Positions 46,235 to 55,648 of a stretch of DNA of 64,000 nt are shown piece by piece (positions within the stretch are counted from its first letter, which is position 1; every line of letters starts with the position of its first letter). The DNA comes from Chlamydiia bacterium (lineage in GTDB: Bacteria; Chlamydiota; Chlamydiia; Chlamydiales; GCA-2402025), in NCBI GenBank assembly GCA_030427725.1, contig JAUICV010000001.1:541298-605297 (forward strand), written 5' to 3'. The notes beneath the pieces were generated by a model that saw only the letters and a program-made list of their open reading frames with translations, had not been told where the DNA came from and ran no database searches. A program made the translations under genes and the position numbers.

Positions 46235-46307
46235 GGCGGTATAGCTCAGTTGGTAGAGCAGCGGAATCATAATCCGCGAGTCGTTGGTTCGAGTCCATCT
46301 GCCGCTA
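46235..46307 (+). tRNA. tRNA with CAU anticodon, probably elongator tRNA-Met
   Basis: Acceptor GGCGGTA with a matching 3' strand including two G-U pairs, D-arm GCTCAGTTGGTAGAGC, anticodon stem GCGGA/TCCGC around ATCATAA, T-loop GTTCGAGTC, discriminator A. The body resembles elongator Met of other bacteria; the lysidine-modified Ile2 tRNA has the same genomic anticodon and cannot be fully excluded. It follows the initiator tRNA by 14 bases. Confidence 0.92.
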
Positions 46308-46370
46308 TTTTCTTTTAAATTTTTTATTGGTCTATGACCTTCACTTTCCCTACATTTTTAGACAATTTAC

Positions 46371-46400
46371 TTAAGATAAACTTGGAATTTATGGCATAAT
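46371..46400 (+). promoter_or_regulatory. Candidate promoter for the TPP-riboswitch transcript
   Basis: TTAAGA (46371-46376), 18-base spacer, CATAAT (46395-46400), just upstream of the riboswitch. Confidence 0.45.
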
Positions 46401-46402
46401 TT

Positions 46403-46480
46403 ATTCCATTCAGGGGTGCCTTAGAGGGCTGAGATTATACCCTTATAACTTGATCCGGGTTGTGCTGGCGAAAGGAGAGT
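46403..46480 (+). ncRNA. TPP (THI-box) riboswitch
   Basis: The conserved elements occur in order: GGGGTGCC (46413-46420), GGCTGAGA (46427-46434), ACCC (46439-46442), ACTTGATCCGGGTTGTGCTGG (split across 46448-46468) and GCGAAAGGAGAG. This is the thiamine pyrophosphate aptamer. The ribosome site of the downstream gene (GGAG 46474-46477) is in its closing 3' strand, so TPP binding would hide it and shut off translation. Confidence 0.95.
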
Positions 46481-46486
46481 TTAGTT

Positions 46487-47704
46487 TTGAAAAAATCACA
46501 AGTGCCAGTCGTCATGATTGGCAATCTATTATATCATTTTGACAGAGCTTTATTTGGGCTATTAGCTCCATTTTTAGCTCCTATCTTTTTTCATCACAAA
46601 AATCCAATTTATGCTCTTATTTTGATGTATGCAATTACACCTCTTAGCTTACTTGCCAAACCACTTGGAGCCATTGTTTTTGGATATTTAGGAGATAAGG
46701 TAGGTACTCAAAGATCATTAGCCATAACTTTACTCGGAATGGCTCTTATTTCTGCCTTGATGGCAGCTGTTCCAACTTATGAGCAAGTAGGAATAACAGC
46801 TCCTTTACTTCTGATGTTTTATCGCTTTTTAATTGGATTTTTTTCAGCAGGAGAAACAACCGGTGGTGCTATTATGGTTTTTGAACATAGCAATCCAAGT
46901 AAAAGAAACCTTGTAAGCTCCTTTTACGATGCTTCAGGAATTCTTGGGGTTTTGTTAGCGTCGCTTTGTATTTGGCTTTTTAATTCATATCATAACTTTT
47001 GGAGAGCTCTGTTCTTAAGTGGTAGTCTTATAGGAATTATTGGTTGGTTTTTAAGAAAGCCATTAAAGGTTAACGAAAGGCAAAAATCTTCTTTTGAATC
47101 TCCTATAAAAACACTTTGGGATAATCGGAAGGTCGTCTTTAAGATAGCCGCTTTGGCAGGTTTTTCCTATGGAAATTATTACTTAATTACTAATTTTATG
47201 AACGGCTTTCTTCCATTGGTTTCTAAAATTTCAAAAGCAGAAGCCATGGGGCTAAATACAGCTTTACTTTTGTTAGATTTTCTTTTCCTACCGCTCTTTG
47301 GACTTGTTAGCTTAAAAATTACTAAAGAAAAACTTATCCTCATCTCTTTGCTTGGTATTATAATATGCAGCGCGCCACTTTTTTATATGTTAGAGAGAGC
47401 TACCACTTTTAATGCAGCGTTTGTGCGGATTTATCTCATGGTGTTTGGAGTGGTCTTAGCAGCTCCTTATCACGCTTTTATTTATGAAATATCTCCTGTT
47501 AAACATAGGTATTTAATTGGTGCTTTTAGCACAGCTATAGGTGGAAGACTTTTCGGAGCGCCCATACTTCCTCTAGGGCTTTGGATTTACCACAAAACAC
47601 ATCTTATTTGGGCTCCAACGATTCCTTTAATTCTTGTAGGAATTTTAGCTCTTATGAGTATCAAAAGTGATGTACTAAAAACAAAAAAAGCTTCGATTGC
47701 ATAA
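46487..47704 (+). CDS. MFS transporter under TPP control, probable thiamine or thiamine-precursor importer
   Basis: 405 residues from TTG 46487, 9 bases after GGAG; the frame begins at 46460 inside the riboswitch, so that start is unlikely. About twelve membrane helices with the MFS loop FGYLGDKVGTQRS and a downstream FFSAGETTGGAIMVFEH, the pattern of the metabolite:H+ symporter (ProP-like) branch. No thiamine synthesis gene is nearby. Regulation by TPP strongly suggests the substrate is thiamine, its phosphates or a precursor; the family alone would not reveal this. Confidence 0.9.
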   Translation: MKKSQVPVVMIGNLLYHFDRALFGLLAPFLAPIFFHHKNPIYALILMYAITPLSLLAKPLGAIVFGYLGDKVGTQRSLAITLLGMALISALMAAVPTYEQVGITAPLLLMFYRFLIGFFSAGETTGGAIMVFEHSNPSKRNLVSSFYDASGILGVLLASLCIWLFNSYHNFWRALFLSGSLIGIIGWFLRKPLKVNERQKSSFESPIKTLWDNRKVVFKIAALAGFSYGNYYLITNFMNGFLPLVSKISKAEAMGLNTALLLLDFLFLPLFGLVSLKITKEKLILISLLGIIICSAPLFYMLERATTFNAAFVRIYLMVFGVVLAAPYHAFIYEISPVKHRYLIGAFSTAIGGRLFGAPILPLGLWIYHKTHLIWAPTIPLILVGILALMSIKSDVLKTKKASIA

Positions 47705-47718
47705 CGATTAGAACACAA

Positions 47719-48462
47719 TTATTTTTTTGTAAGTTCCCAGCATTTTAAGTACTTATAAAATGCTACGTGCGACTTGTACAAAGAGATGATAAATCCTTCA
47801 GAGCCCGATAAAAACCCTCTTTGTAGGAAATAGCTTTTAAAAAATGTAAATATGGAGCTTAAAATAGCCCTAAAAAGAAAAGGGGAGTGTTTAGATCTTT
47901 TTTTCTCAGCAAAAAGATTTGAGTATTTTTGCATTTTATCTAAAAGATCTGACACACCTTCATAAGAGTAATGGAAAATAGGTTCCTTTAAAGCTTGTTC
48001 TTTTAGATTCTTTCTTAAAACTTTTTCATGAACCAAATCAGAAGAAAACCCAGTTTTTAGTTTGTTATATAGAGACACTTGTCTATCAGGATACCAACCA
48101 CACGTTTTAATCCATTTTCCATAAAGCATGTTTTTATAGGGAAATGAATAGATCTCATTTTTGTTTAAAGGCATAAACGAGATCTTCTCTATAGCTTCCT
48201 TTGACAAGACCTCGTCACTATCAATGGTTAAGAGCCATGAATTTGAAGTTTTGGTTTCAGCGAATTGCTTGACCGGTCCGAAACCATTAAATTCTTTTTC
48301 AAAGATTTTAACATTCGAAAACTTATGAATAAATGGATCCAAAGATTCTTTTGTCCCTGTATTCACAATGACAATTTCATCAAAGTCTTTCACAGACTCT
48401 AAGGTCTTTTGAAACACTTGTTTTGGATCTTTGACTATTATGATGACGGAAATTTTATTCAT
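47719..48462 (-). CDS. Family 2 glycosyltransferase, WaaE/KdtX-like
   Basis: 247 residues. GT-A features: ISVIIIVKDPKQVF start, DEIVIVNTGTKE, TIDSDEVLS with the metal-binding acidic motif, and a YPDRQVSLYNK-like acceptor-side segment. This fits LPS-core beta-glucosyltransferases related to WaaE/KdtX. A hydrophobic C-terminal half probably associates with the membrane. It may extend the LPS inner core whose Kdo comes from WaaA. No usable purine-rich ribosome site before the ATG. Confidence 0.88.
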   Translation of the reverse strand: MNKISVIIIVKDPKQVFQKTLESVKDFDEIVIVNTGTKESLDPFIHKFSNVKIFEKEFNGFGPVKQFAETKTSNSWLLTIDSDEVLSKEAIEKISFMPLNKNEIYSFPYKNMLYGKWIKTCGWYPDRQVSLYNKLKTGFSSDLVHEKVLRKNLKEQALKEPIFHYSYEGVSDLLDKMQKYSNLFAEKKRSKHSPFLFRAILSSIFTFFKSYFLQRGFLSGSEGFIISLYKSHVAFYKYLKCWELTKK

Positions 48463-48563
48463 AAACCAGGAGGATATATTAAAAATTGATTTTTCTCAAT
48501 TGACAAGGCAAAACAAAATTTGGCATACACTTCTGGGTTTGAATAAAAAATTTGAGTGAGAAT

Positions 48564-49583
48564 ATGAAAAAAGCTTACACGTTTGATGATGTCGCATTGG
48601 TTCCTCAATATAATAATGTCCCTTCAAGAACAGAACCATCTTTAGCTTCTTGGGCTACAAAAAGCACTAAAATATCTGTTCCCTTGCTTTGTGCCAATAT
48701 GGATACAACGATATGTAATGACCTAGCTGATGTTTTGCTAAAACACGGAAGCCTTCCAATTTTTCATAGATTTACAGATCTTGAAACCCAAAAATCTTGG
48801 GTGAAAAAATGGGAAGACAAGATGTTTGTCTCCTGCGGAATTGGAAGAGAAAAACTCGATGAAGTTAGAATGCTTTTTGATCTAGGAGCTGGAGGCGTTT
48901 GCATTGACGTAGCTCATGGACACTCAGAAAAAATGATTCACTTTATAGAAGAAATAAAAAAAAGCCATCCAGATAAAGAAATCATTGCAGGCAATGTTTG
49001 TACTGCGATGGCTTATCATGACCTTGTCAACGCTGGAGCAGATGCTGTTAAAGTAGGGGTTGGTCCTGGAGCCGCTTGCACCACAAGAGTTGTTACAGGA
49101 TTTGGAGTCCCTCAATTTAGCGCTATCTACGATTGCGCGAAAATTGCAGAGAAATTACGAGTTCCGCTTATAGCAGATGGAGGTATAAGAAATAGTAGAG
49201 ATGTCGTTTTAGCACTAGCTGCTGGAGCAAGTTCTGTAATGATCGGTAAGCTTTTCGCCTTAACAAAGGAGAGTGCAGCACCTAAAAGGAAAAATAAAGA
49301 CATTCAATCTGGGTTAGAGGCTAAATTTAGAGGGCAAGCCTCTGAGGATTTCCAAAGTGATTTTTATGGGGGGCTAAAAGCAAAAACAGTGGCTGAAGGA
49401 ATTGACTTTTGGGCTCCTGTGTCCGGATCAGCCGATTGCCTTATAGAAAAACTTTTAGGAGGCATACGAAGTGGATTGACCTACGGGGGAGCTAGAAATA
49501 TTAAAGAACTCCAGAGAAAAGCCGAATTCGTCGAAGTATCAACAGCTTACGGAAAGGAGTCTCACCCAAGACCTAGAGTTTAA
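48564..49583 (+). CDS. IMP dehydrogenase/GMP reductase family protein lacking CBS domains
   Basis: 339 residues from ATG 48564; a TTG at 48552 is an alternative start and neither has an ideal ribosome site. The barrel motifs are TFDDVALVPQYN, ANMDTTIC, KVGVGPGAACTTRVVTG with the catalytic Cys, ADGGIRNSRDV and a Gly-Met flap (LFALTKES). The length and the absence of a CBS pair resemble GMP reductase (about 347 residues) more than full IMPDH, but LIADGGIR and the following AKFRGQAS segment are IMPDH-like, so the reaction is open: IMP to XMP or GMP to IMP. Either would add guanine-nucleotide metabolism not found in Chlamydiaceae. First in a cluster with the HD phosphohydrolase and the Tlc-like carrier. 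Confidence 0.9.
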   Translation: MKKAYTFDDVALVPQYNNVPSRTEPSLASWATKSTKISVPLLCANMDTTICNDLADVLLKHGSLPIFHRFTDLETQKSWVKKWEDKMFVSCGIGREKLDEVRMLFDLGAGGVCIDVAHGHSEKMIHFIEEIKKSHPDKEIIAGNVCTAMAYHDLVNAGADAVKVGVGPGAACTTRVVTGFGVPQFSAIYDCAKIAEKLRVPLIADGGIRNSRDVVLALAAGASSVMIGKLFALTKESAAPKRKNKDIQSGLEAKFRGQASEDFQSDFYGGLKAKTVAEGIDFWAPVSGSADCLIEKLLGGIRSGLTYGGARNIKELQRKAEFVEVSTAYGKESHPRPRV

Positions 49584-49639
49584 TTTGATCATAATTACTT
49601 AAAAACAGCCTTATTGTATAGTAAAAATTTTAAAGGAAA

Positions 49640-49668
49640 AGGATGGGAACTATAACCCATCCTCTTTA
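49640..49668 (+). terminator. Weak terminator-like hairpin
   Basis: AGGATGGG and CCCATCCT form an 8-bp stem with an 8-base loop, followed by only CTTT. It sits between the purine gene and the HD gene and may attenuate transcription. Confidence 0.4.
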
Positions 49669-49698
49669 TAATATTATCCACTTAAACAAGAAGGCGTT

Positions 49699-51021
49699 AT
49701 GAGAGACGGATCTAAGAAAATTTACGATTCAGTTCATGGTTTTATATATCTAGATGCTTTGGAAACAAAGTTTGTTCATAGCAAGCCCTTTCAAAGATTA
49801 CATCATGTCCATCAGTTAGGCATTGCTTATTTGGTTTATCCAGGTGGAACTCACAGAAGATTTGATCACTCCCTTGGAGTGATGCAACTAGCAACAGAGA
49901 TGTATGATCATTTAATTGTTTCTACCTGTAATCCTGATACTAGTTCTGAATACCAGCAACTTGTATCTGAGCATATCCCTAAATTCATGACTCCAGAATA
50001 TAAATATTATAGACAAATTGTGAGACTTGCAGCTTTATGTCATGATTTAGGTCACCTTCCGTTTTCTCACGCTGCAGAAAAACCTCTAATAGGGGAGACT
50101 GGCCACGAAACATGGACTGTTAAAATCATTCAAAGTAAATACTTAAGACCCTTTTGGAAGGCAATTTCAGAACAATATCCAAAATTTAAATCCCCAGAGG
50201 ATGTAGAAACAGATTTAATCAAATCAGCTGTTGGAGACTTTAAATTAAGACAGATGGGACTCAAGTATAACTTTACTCCATGGGAGAAAATTGTTTCAGA
50301 AATTATTACTGCTGATTTTTTTGGGGCAGATCGAATTGACTATCTAATTAGAGACGCAAAATACACAGGTATCACCTATGGGCTGTTCGATTATGATCAG
50401 CTAATAGAAATGCTTCGCATAATCCCTGTAACTTACGGCGATAATAATATCAGACTTACATTAGGTATAGAAGAAGATGGTGTTCAATCGTGCGAAGCTT
50501 TACTGATGTCTAGATATTTTATGCACAAAAGAATTTGTCATTATGCTACCGTCAAAGCCTATAATTGGCATTTAAAGCGATTTATGACCATAATGTATGA
50601 AAATCATCCTTTTTTGACAGATATCGACGAATACATTGATATGACAGAAAACGAAGTTCTGACAGATATTAAGAAAATAGCAAAAGATCCTTCACATAGG
50701 GCTTATAAAGATGCCGTTTCAATTTTAGACCATGATAGTAGGTGTAAGGCGATTCCTCTTCCAACTCCACTTGACCAAGAAGCCTTGAAAATCGTCATTG
50801 AAAAATTGGGAGCATCTATGGATGAAATTCATTGGGAAATTAACACCTTTGAAGACGACTTTGAAGTAGGTCTAGATTTCCCAGTTCTTAAAAAAGAGGG
50901 GAATATTGTCTCTTGTAATAAACTATCTAAAATAACTGTTCCTATAGCCTCGTCTAGTTGGATATATGTTCCAGCAAATCACGAGATGCGCTTTAGGCAA
51001 GCATTAGGAACGTCTGAATGA
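49699..51021 (+). CDS. HD-domain dNTP phosphohydrolase-like protein
   Basis: 440 residues, RBS AAGAAGG. The HD-superfamily metal residues are visible: FQRLHHVHQLG, GTHRRFDHSLGV, ALCHDLGHLPFSHAAE and later SADFFGADRIDYL-type sequence (TADFFGADRIDYLIRD). The SAMHD1/dGTPase group hydrolyses dNTPs to nucleosides and triphosphate. It overlaps the next gene by 4 bases. Partner and substrate cannot be decided, but the neighbours also deal in nucleotides. Confidence 0.9.
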   Translation: MRDGSKKIYDSVHGFIYLDALETKFVHSKPFQRLHHVHQLGIAYLVYPGGTHRRFDHSLGVMQLATEMYDHLIVSTCNPDTSSEYQQLVSEHIPKFMTPEYKYYRQIVRLAALCHDLGHLPFSHAAEKPLIGETGHETWTVKIIQSKYLRPFWKAISEQYPKFKSPEDVETDLIKSAVGDFKLRQMGLKYNFTPWEKIVSEIITADFFGADRIDYLIRDAKYTGITYGLFDYDQLIEMLRIIPVTYGDNNIRLTLGIEEDGVQSCEALLMSRYFMHKRICHYATVKAYNWHLKRFMTIMYENHPFLTDIDEYIDMTENEVLTDIKKIAKDPSHRAYKDAVSILDHDSRCKAIPLPTPLDQEALKIVIEKLGASMDEIHWEINTFEDDFEVGLDFPVLKKEGNIVSCNKLSKITVPIASSSWIYVPANHEMRFRQALGTSE

Positions 51022-52295
51022 ATGCTTTAGCGCAAAAAATAAAAGTAGAAATCAAAAATTTTACTCTTTTTGAAAAGCTTTTCATTCTTTGCGCTATGAT
51101 TTGCGGGTTTTGTATTACCAGCGAGTATTCAATAACAAAACCTGTATCTTACTCGGTCTTTATTTCAGCCTATAAAGCCTCTTATTTGCCATACGCTTGG
51201 CTACTGACAATTCCCTTAAATTTCTTAGTTGTATTTTTCTATAATAAATTTTTACCAAAAATTGGTTGTTTTAAGATGGTTCTAGCAACCATCCTATCAG
51301 TAGGTTTTATTAACTTAGCCGCAAGTTATCTATTGCCTATCTATCCAAAACTAGCGATTTTTCATTTTGCTTGGAAAGATATCTATGTCCTCTTAATGTT
51401 TCAGCACCTGTGGTCAATGATTCATGCAACAATTAAAATCAAACAGGCCAAGTATCTTTACGGTATAATTTACGCAGTAGGGGGACTAGGCTCAGTTATT
51501 GGTAGTTTGCTTCCAGCTTATCTAGCAACTAAAGTAGGCTCTGAAAAACTGCTTTGCTCAAGCATGTTTTTTTATGCAGTTTTTGGGCTCAGCTTTAAGC
51601 TAGCTCTAACCCTTAGAAAAAAAATCTCTCAAAGCGGGGAGTCTCTAGATGAGATTGATTTGAAGTCTAAAAGTCCTAAAGGGGGCTTTTCATTGGTTTT
51701 TAACTCGAGATATTTAACCTACATATTACTCATTGTAGTCTTTATGCAGGTCTCAGCGTCACTTATGGATTTTCAATTCAATTCATTTTTAGAAAAAATT
51801 ATCCCTGAAAAAGATCTTAGAACAGCGTATTGTGGACGTTTATTTGGCCTAATCCATACGATAAACATCTTTTTTCAAGCTATCGGATCATTTATAATTG
51901 TTCATTATGTAGGACTTAGAAAAAGCCACATATTGATCCCTCTATTTTTTGGTATCAATATCATTGGCTTTATACTCTTTCCATTTTTTAGAGTGATCAC
52001 TTTGTGCTTCGCTACAATTAAATCATTCGATTACTCAATTTTTGGAATTTTAAAAGAAATGCTCTATATTCCTCTAGATATAGACAAAAAATTTAGGGCA
52101 AAGGCTGTGATCGATGTGTTTGCATATAGAAGCGCCAAAGCATTGTCTTCTATTGTGATTTTAGGCGTGCAGTCATTGTTAACTATAACAACAACTACAG
52201 TGGTATCGTGGGCTCTTTTGGCTATTTTTATTGTTTGGATGGCTATGTCAGTTATACTGTTTAAAAAACACGATATTGCTGCAAAGCAAATTTAA
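51018..52295 (+). CDS. Diverged Tlc/Npt nucleotide-translocase-like membrane protein
   Basis: 425 residues, about eleven membrane segments, start ATGA-overlapped with the HD gene. The region YIPLDIDKKFRAKAVIDVFAYRSAKALSS near residue 350 parallels FIPLDHESKIKGKAAIDVIGSRFGKSGSS of the translocase at the left edge, so the two are homologous, but elsewhere the match is poor and the protein is about 60 residues or more shorter. Probably a transporter with a changed substrate, in a cluster with purine and dNTP enzymes. Confidence 0.75.
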   Translation: MNALAQKIKVEIKNFTLFEKLFILCAMICGFCITSEYSITKPVSYSVFISAYKASYLPYAWLLTIPLNFLVVFFYNKFLPKIGCFKMVLATILSVGFINLAASYLLPIYPKLAIFHFAWKDIYVLLMFQHLWSMIHATIKIKQAKYLYGIIYAVGGLGSVIGSLLPAYLATKVGSEKLLCSSMFFYAVFGLSFKLALTLRKKISQSGESLDEIDLKSKSPKGGFSLVFNSRYLTYILLIVVFMQVSASLMDFQFNSFLEKIIPEKDLRTAYCGRLFGLIHTINIFFQAIGSFIIVHYVGLRKSHILIPLFFGINIIGFILFPFFRVITLCFATIKSFDYSIFGILKEMLYIPLDIDKKFRAKAVIDVFAYRSAKALSSIVILGVQSLLTITTTTVVSWALLAIFIVWMAMSVILFKKHDIAAKQI

Positions 52296-52323
52296 AGGCT
52301 CTGGCCAAAAAGGATCTTAATAA

Positions 52324-54018
52324 ATGTCTGAAGAAAACGAAAATCAAATTGTAGAGGTTACTCTTAAAGCACAGGAAATTTTAAGAACTCCTCTCTTAAA
52401 TAAGGGCACAGGCTTTACAGACGAAGAAAGATCTGAACTAGACCTCCACGGGCTTTTACCATCTCACGTCTCTACCATTGAAGAGCAAACAGAACGGCGA
52501 TATGCAAACTTTAAAAGCAAACCTACCGATATTGAAAAATACGTCTATTTAACAGCTCTTCAAGATCGAAATGAAGTGCTCTTTTATCGCGTTGCATTAG
52601 AGCATTGCGAGGAAATGTTACCGTTTATTTATACTCCAACTGTCGGGGATGCCTCTCTAGATTACAGCAATTTATACTCTCAAAATAGGGGAATATACAT
52701 ATCATATCCGCTGAAAGACAAAATGGAAGAGATGATTCAAAACATCCCCAGATCAGATGTAGATGTTATCGTTGTAACAGATGGAAGTAGAATTTTAGGA
52801 CTTGGAGATGTAGGCATTGGTGGAATGACAATTCCCGTTGGAAAGCTCTCTTTATACACCCTTTTCGGGGGGATTCACCCAGGTAGAACACTTCCAATTC
52901 TTTTAGACTTAGGAACAAACTCTCAAGAACTTTTGGACAACCCGCTTTATTTAGGTTGGCAACAACCTCGAATAGAAGGGCAGGAATACGACGAATTTTT
53001 GGATGCTTTTGTAAAAGCCATAAAGAAAAGGTTTCCAAACGTTTTATTGCAGTGGGAAGATTTTTCAAAGCCTAATGCTCAAAATCTTTTAGAACGCTAT
53101 CAAAACAAAATTTGCTCTTTTAATGATGACATTCAAGGAACAGCTTCTGTAGCACTTGCGGCAATTTTAGCAGCTTTAAATGCTAAAAATGAAACGCTAC
53201 AAGATCAAAGAATTGTTATAGCAGGGGGCGGGGGAGCAGGTCTTGGTATTGCTAAAATCTTATTAGAGTACATGGTGTTCCACGGCCTTAGCAAAGAGGA
53301 AGCTTTAAAACGTTTCTATATCGTTGATAGGTTTGGATTAATTTACGATGATCTACATTCTGTTGACCCATTACAAAAAGCATATTCTAAAAGTATGGGT
53401 GAAGTGGCAAATTGGATTGATGACAAATCGAAAGAAATCCCACTAGAAAAAGTCATTGAAGAAACTAAGCCGTCGATTTTGATTGGAGTTTCGGCTCAAA
53501 AGGGTATTTTCACTCAATCTATAGTGCAAACAATGGCAAGATCTTGTGAAAAACCTATCATTTTTCCTTTGTCAAACCCAACTTCAAAATCTGAAGCTAG
53601 TCCAAAAGATCTTATTGACTGGACGGATGGAAAAGCCTTAGTTGCTACAGGAAGTCCCCCTTCTATTATCGAACATAAAAACAAGCTAATTCACATTGCT
53701 CAGTGTAATAATGTTTACATATTCCCAGGAGTAGGCCTAGGAGCTATTGCAACTAAAGCCAAGAGTATTCCAGATGAGATGTTTTTAAAAGCTGCTGAAG
53801 TTTTAGCTTCGTTTGCTCCAATTTTGCAAGATTCTAGAGGGTCTTTATTCCCAAGAATCAATACTCTCCGAGAAGTTTCTAGAAAAATTGGAATTGAAGT
53901 AGCTAAATATGCAATAGAAAACGGCCTCAATCAAGTTGAGACCGACAATATTGAAGAACTTATAGATCAAACAATTTGGTATCCAAAATACTCACAGATT
54001 AAAAAGTTAACAAGTTAA
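52324..54018 (+). CDS. maeA: NAD-dependent malic enzyme
   Basis: 564 residues, AAAGGAT before the ATG. Oxidative decarboxylation of malate to pyruvate. Markers are FIYTPTVGDA, RGIYISYPLKD, VVTDGSRILGLGD, FNDDIQGTASVALAA and IVIAGGGGAGLGIAKILLE (Rossmann), then ATGSPPSIIEH and IFPGVGLGAIATKAKSI. The size is that of the NAD enzyme of Enterobacteria. Works downstream of FumC in the same window. Its stop is 2 bases from the convergent F-box gene. Confidence 0.96.
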   Translation: MSEENENQIVEVTLKAQEILRTPLLNKGTGFTDEERSELDLHGLLPSHVSTIEEQTERRYANFKSKPTDIEKYVYLTALQDRNEVLFYRVALEHCEEMLPFIYTPTVGDASLDYSNLYSQNRGIYISYPLKDKMEEMIQNIPRSDVDVIVVTDGSRILGLGDVGIGGMTIPVGKLSLYTLFGGIHPGRTLPILLDLGTNSQELLDNPLYLGWQQPRIEGQEYDEFLDAFVKAIKKRFPNVLLQWEDFSKPNAQNLLERYQNKICSFNDDIQGTASVALAAILAALNAKNETLQDQRIVIAGGGGAGLGIAKILLEYMVFHGLSKEEALKRFYIVDRFGLIYDDLHSVDPLQKAYSKSMGEVANWIDDKSKEIPLEKVIEETKPSILIGVSAQKGIFTQSIVQTMARSCEKPIIFPLSNPTSKSEASPKDLIDWTDGKALVATGSPPSIIEHKNKLIHIAQCNNVYIFPGVGLGAIATKAKSIPDEMFLKAAEVLASFAPILQDSRGSLFPRINTLREVSRKIGIEVAKYAIENGLNQVETDNIEELIDQTIWYPKYSQIKKLTS

Positions 54019-54020
54019 AG

Positions 54021-55490
54021 CTAGTTAGATTGTAAAAGTGCATTAACCGCTTCAAGAGCTACGTCTCCAAGCTGAGCTTTGTATGAATCTAACTTTTCTT
54101 GGCTTAAATCATCTAAGTTAATTGAGTGATACTTAACTATAAGATTTGTCATAATCTGACTCTTCTTAATTAATATACTAAACTGGTTTGAAGAAATATT
54201 TCTTAAAATTTCAAATGCTTTATCAATGTCCCTAAGCGTTCCGTAGGCCATCGCTTCTCTTAATAAAAACTCAGATTGATCAAACTGAGGTGAGGTTAAC
54301 GCTTTGATTCTTCTTAATCTTCTAAGATCTCCTTTTAATGCAAAATAATCGAGCAATGATTTACATAAAGTATCTTTAACTGAGCCTTTTTCAAGTAAGT
54401 TTATGCGACCTAGAGCTTCATTTGGATTATCTTTTTGCAACTTGCTTTGAATATGTCTAGAAAGAGCTTCATGAATATCGCTTATATTTGAAACTACTTT
54501 CATAACTTTTTTCATGATTCTTAGGTTATTATCTAGGTTCGCTTTGTTAAAAAGATCTATACAGGCTATATCCCTACTTTGATCATTCTCTATATTTTTT
54601 AGAAACTCAATACACTTGTTTCCATCATTTTTTTTAAGATATGCGGTAAAAAGAAAGGTTGTAAGCGCATTAAAAACAGCAAAATTTTCCATCTCCTCAT
54701 CATCATCACCCGCTATCTCTGGATCATATATTTCAAATGCTACAAGTTCAATAGTTGGTAAAGACACTCTATTTGCCATCTCGGAAGCGAGTTCATCTAA
54801 ATTCTCACCATTATCTTCACTAATCTTTGCTCGATATTCTGAGACTGTCAATAAATCATCAAAAATCGGAGAGTCTTTAAAAGAGGGTACATATGTACCC
54901 CTAGTGATATCTTGGACTTTATCAGTTATTTCTCTGACAAGTTTCACAGAATCTTCAGAAAGTTGATCTAATTGATCTGAGAAAAAAACAAATTGTCTAA
55001 CAAGTTTTTCGCTTACATCATAACCTCTTTTAATCGCACCTATCGACTCCATGAAAATTGATGTTGATGCTGATTCAAAAGCTCCCCGAATTGAAGCGAT
55101 TTCATCGAGATACTCATTTTTTTCTGTTTCAGGTAATGCTTTAAACCAATCTGGGAAAATTGACTCATGATTTTGTTCTAAAATAGTTTTCAACTCTATC
55201 GGAAGAGTTCTTTTTAACTTATTAAGCTCTAAAGGGGATTTGGTAATTACGGAAAGATCACATAAATATTGCTCTAGCCTTGAGCAATAGATACACAAAT
55301 CTCTATAGCTTTCATTGCGTAATTCATGATTAATTGTACGATTAGTGACCAATAATTTTCTCTTTGTCTCGACATCAGAAAAGGTATATATCTTAGTCAA
55401 AATCTCAAGGGGTAATTTTAAAGATTCTCTATGGACATCTTGAGTACCACTATTGAAATTATTTACTGACGTAGAAGAAGTAACCACCAT
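54021..55490 (-). CDS. F-box-like protein with a helical repeat C-terminus
   Basis: 489 residues; AGAGGG 10 bases before the ATG. Residues 26-60 (LPLEILTKIYTFSDVETKRKLLVTNRTINHELR) match the F-box consensus LPxELLxxI. The following part is helical with a strongly acidic stretch (AGDDDEEMENF) and from about residue 290 TPR-like helical hairpins (FNKANLDNNLRIMKKVM, LCKSLLDYFALKGDLRRLRRI). Likely to join Skp1 through the F-box and bind a target through the helices. No signal peptide. Confidence 0.75.
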   Translation of the reverse strand: MVVTSSTSVNNFNSGTQDVHRESLKLPLEILTKIYTFSDVETKRKLLVTNRTINHELRNESYRDLCIYCSRLEQYLCDLSVITKSPLELNKLKRTLPIELKTILEQNHESIFPDWFKALPETEKNEYLDEIASIRGAFESASTSIFMESIGAIKRGYDVSEKLVRQFVFFSDQLDQLSEDSVKLVREITDKVQDITRGTYVPSFKDSPIFDDLLTVSEYRAKISEDNGENLDELASEMANRVSLPTIELVAFEIYDPEIAGDDDEEMENFAVFNALTTFLFTAYLKKNDGNKCIEFLKNIENDQSRDIACIDLFNKANLDNNLRIMKKVMKVVSNISDIHEALSRHIQSKLQKDNPNEALGRINLLEKGSVKDTLCKSLLDYFALKGDLRRLRRIKALTSPQFDQSEFLLREAMAYGTLRDIDKAFEILRNISSNQFSILIKKSQIMTNLIVKYHSINLDDLSQEKLDSYKAQLGDVALEAVNALLQSN

Positions 55491-55648
55491 TTGAAATAAA
55501 CCCTCTTTTTGTGAAAAATAAGGCTATTTTATAGCATATTTATTACATAAAACGACATATCATTCATTTGTAAATAATAAAACAAGACCAAAACAATAAT
55601 AAATAAAATAATTGATGCACCAAATATTTTGAATTTACCTTAAAGTTT

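Noticed and set aside
54616..54966. 116-residue plus-strand frame opposite the F-box gene at 54021
   Set aside because: Ser/Lys-rich shadow frame without a ribosome site, antisense to a better supported gene.
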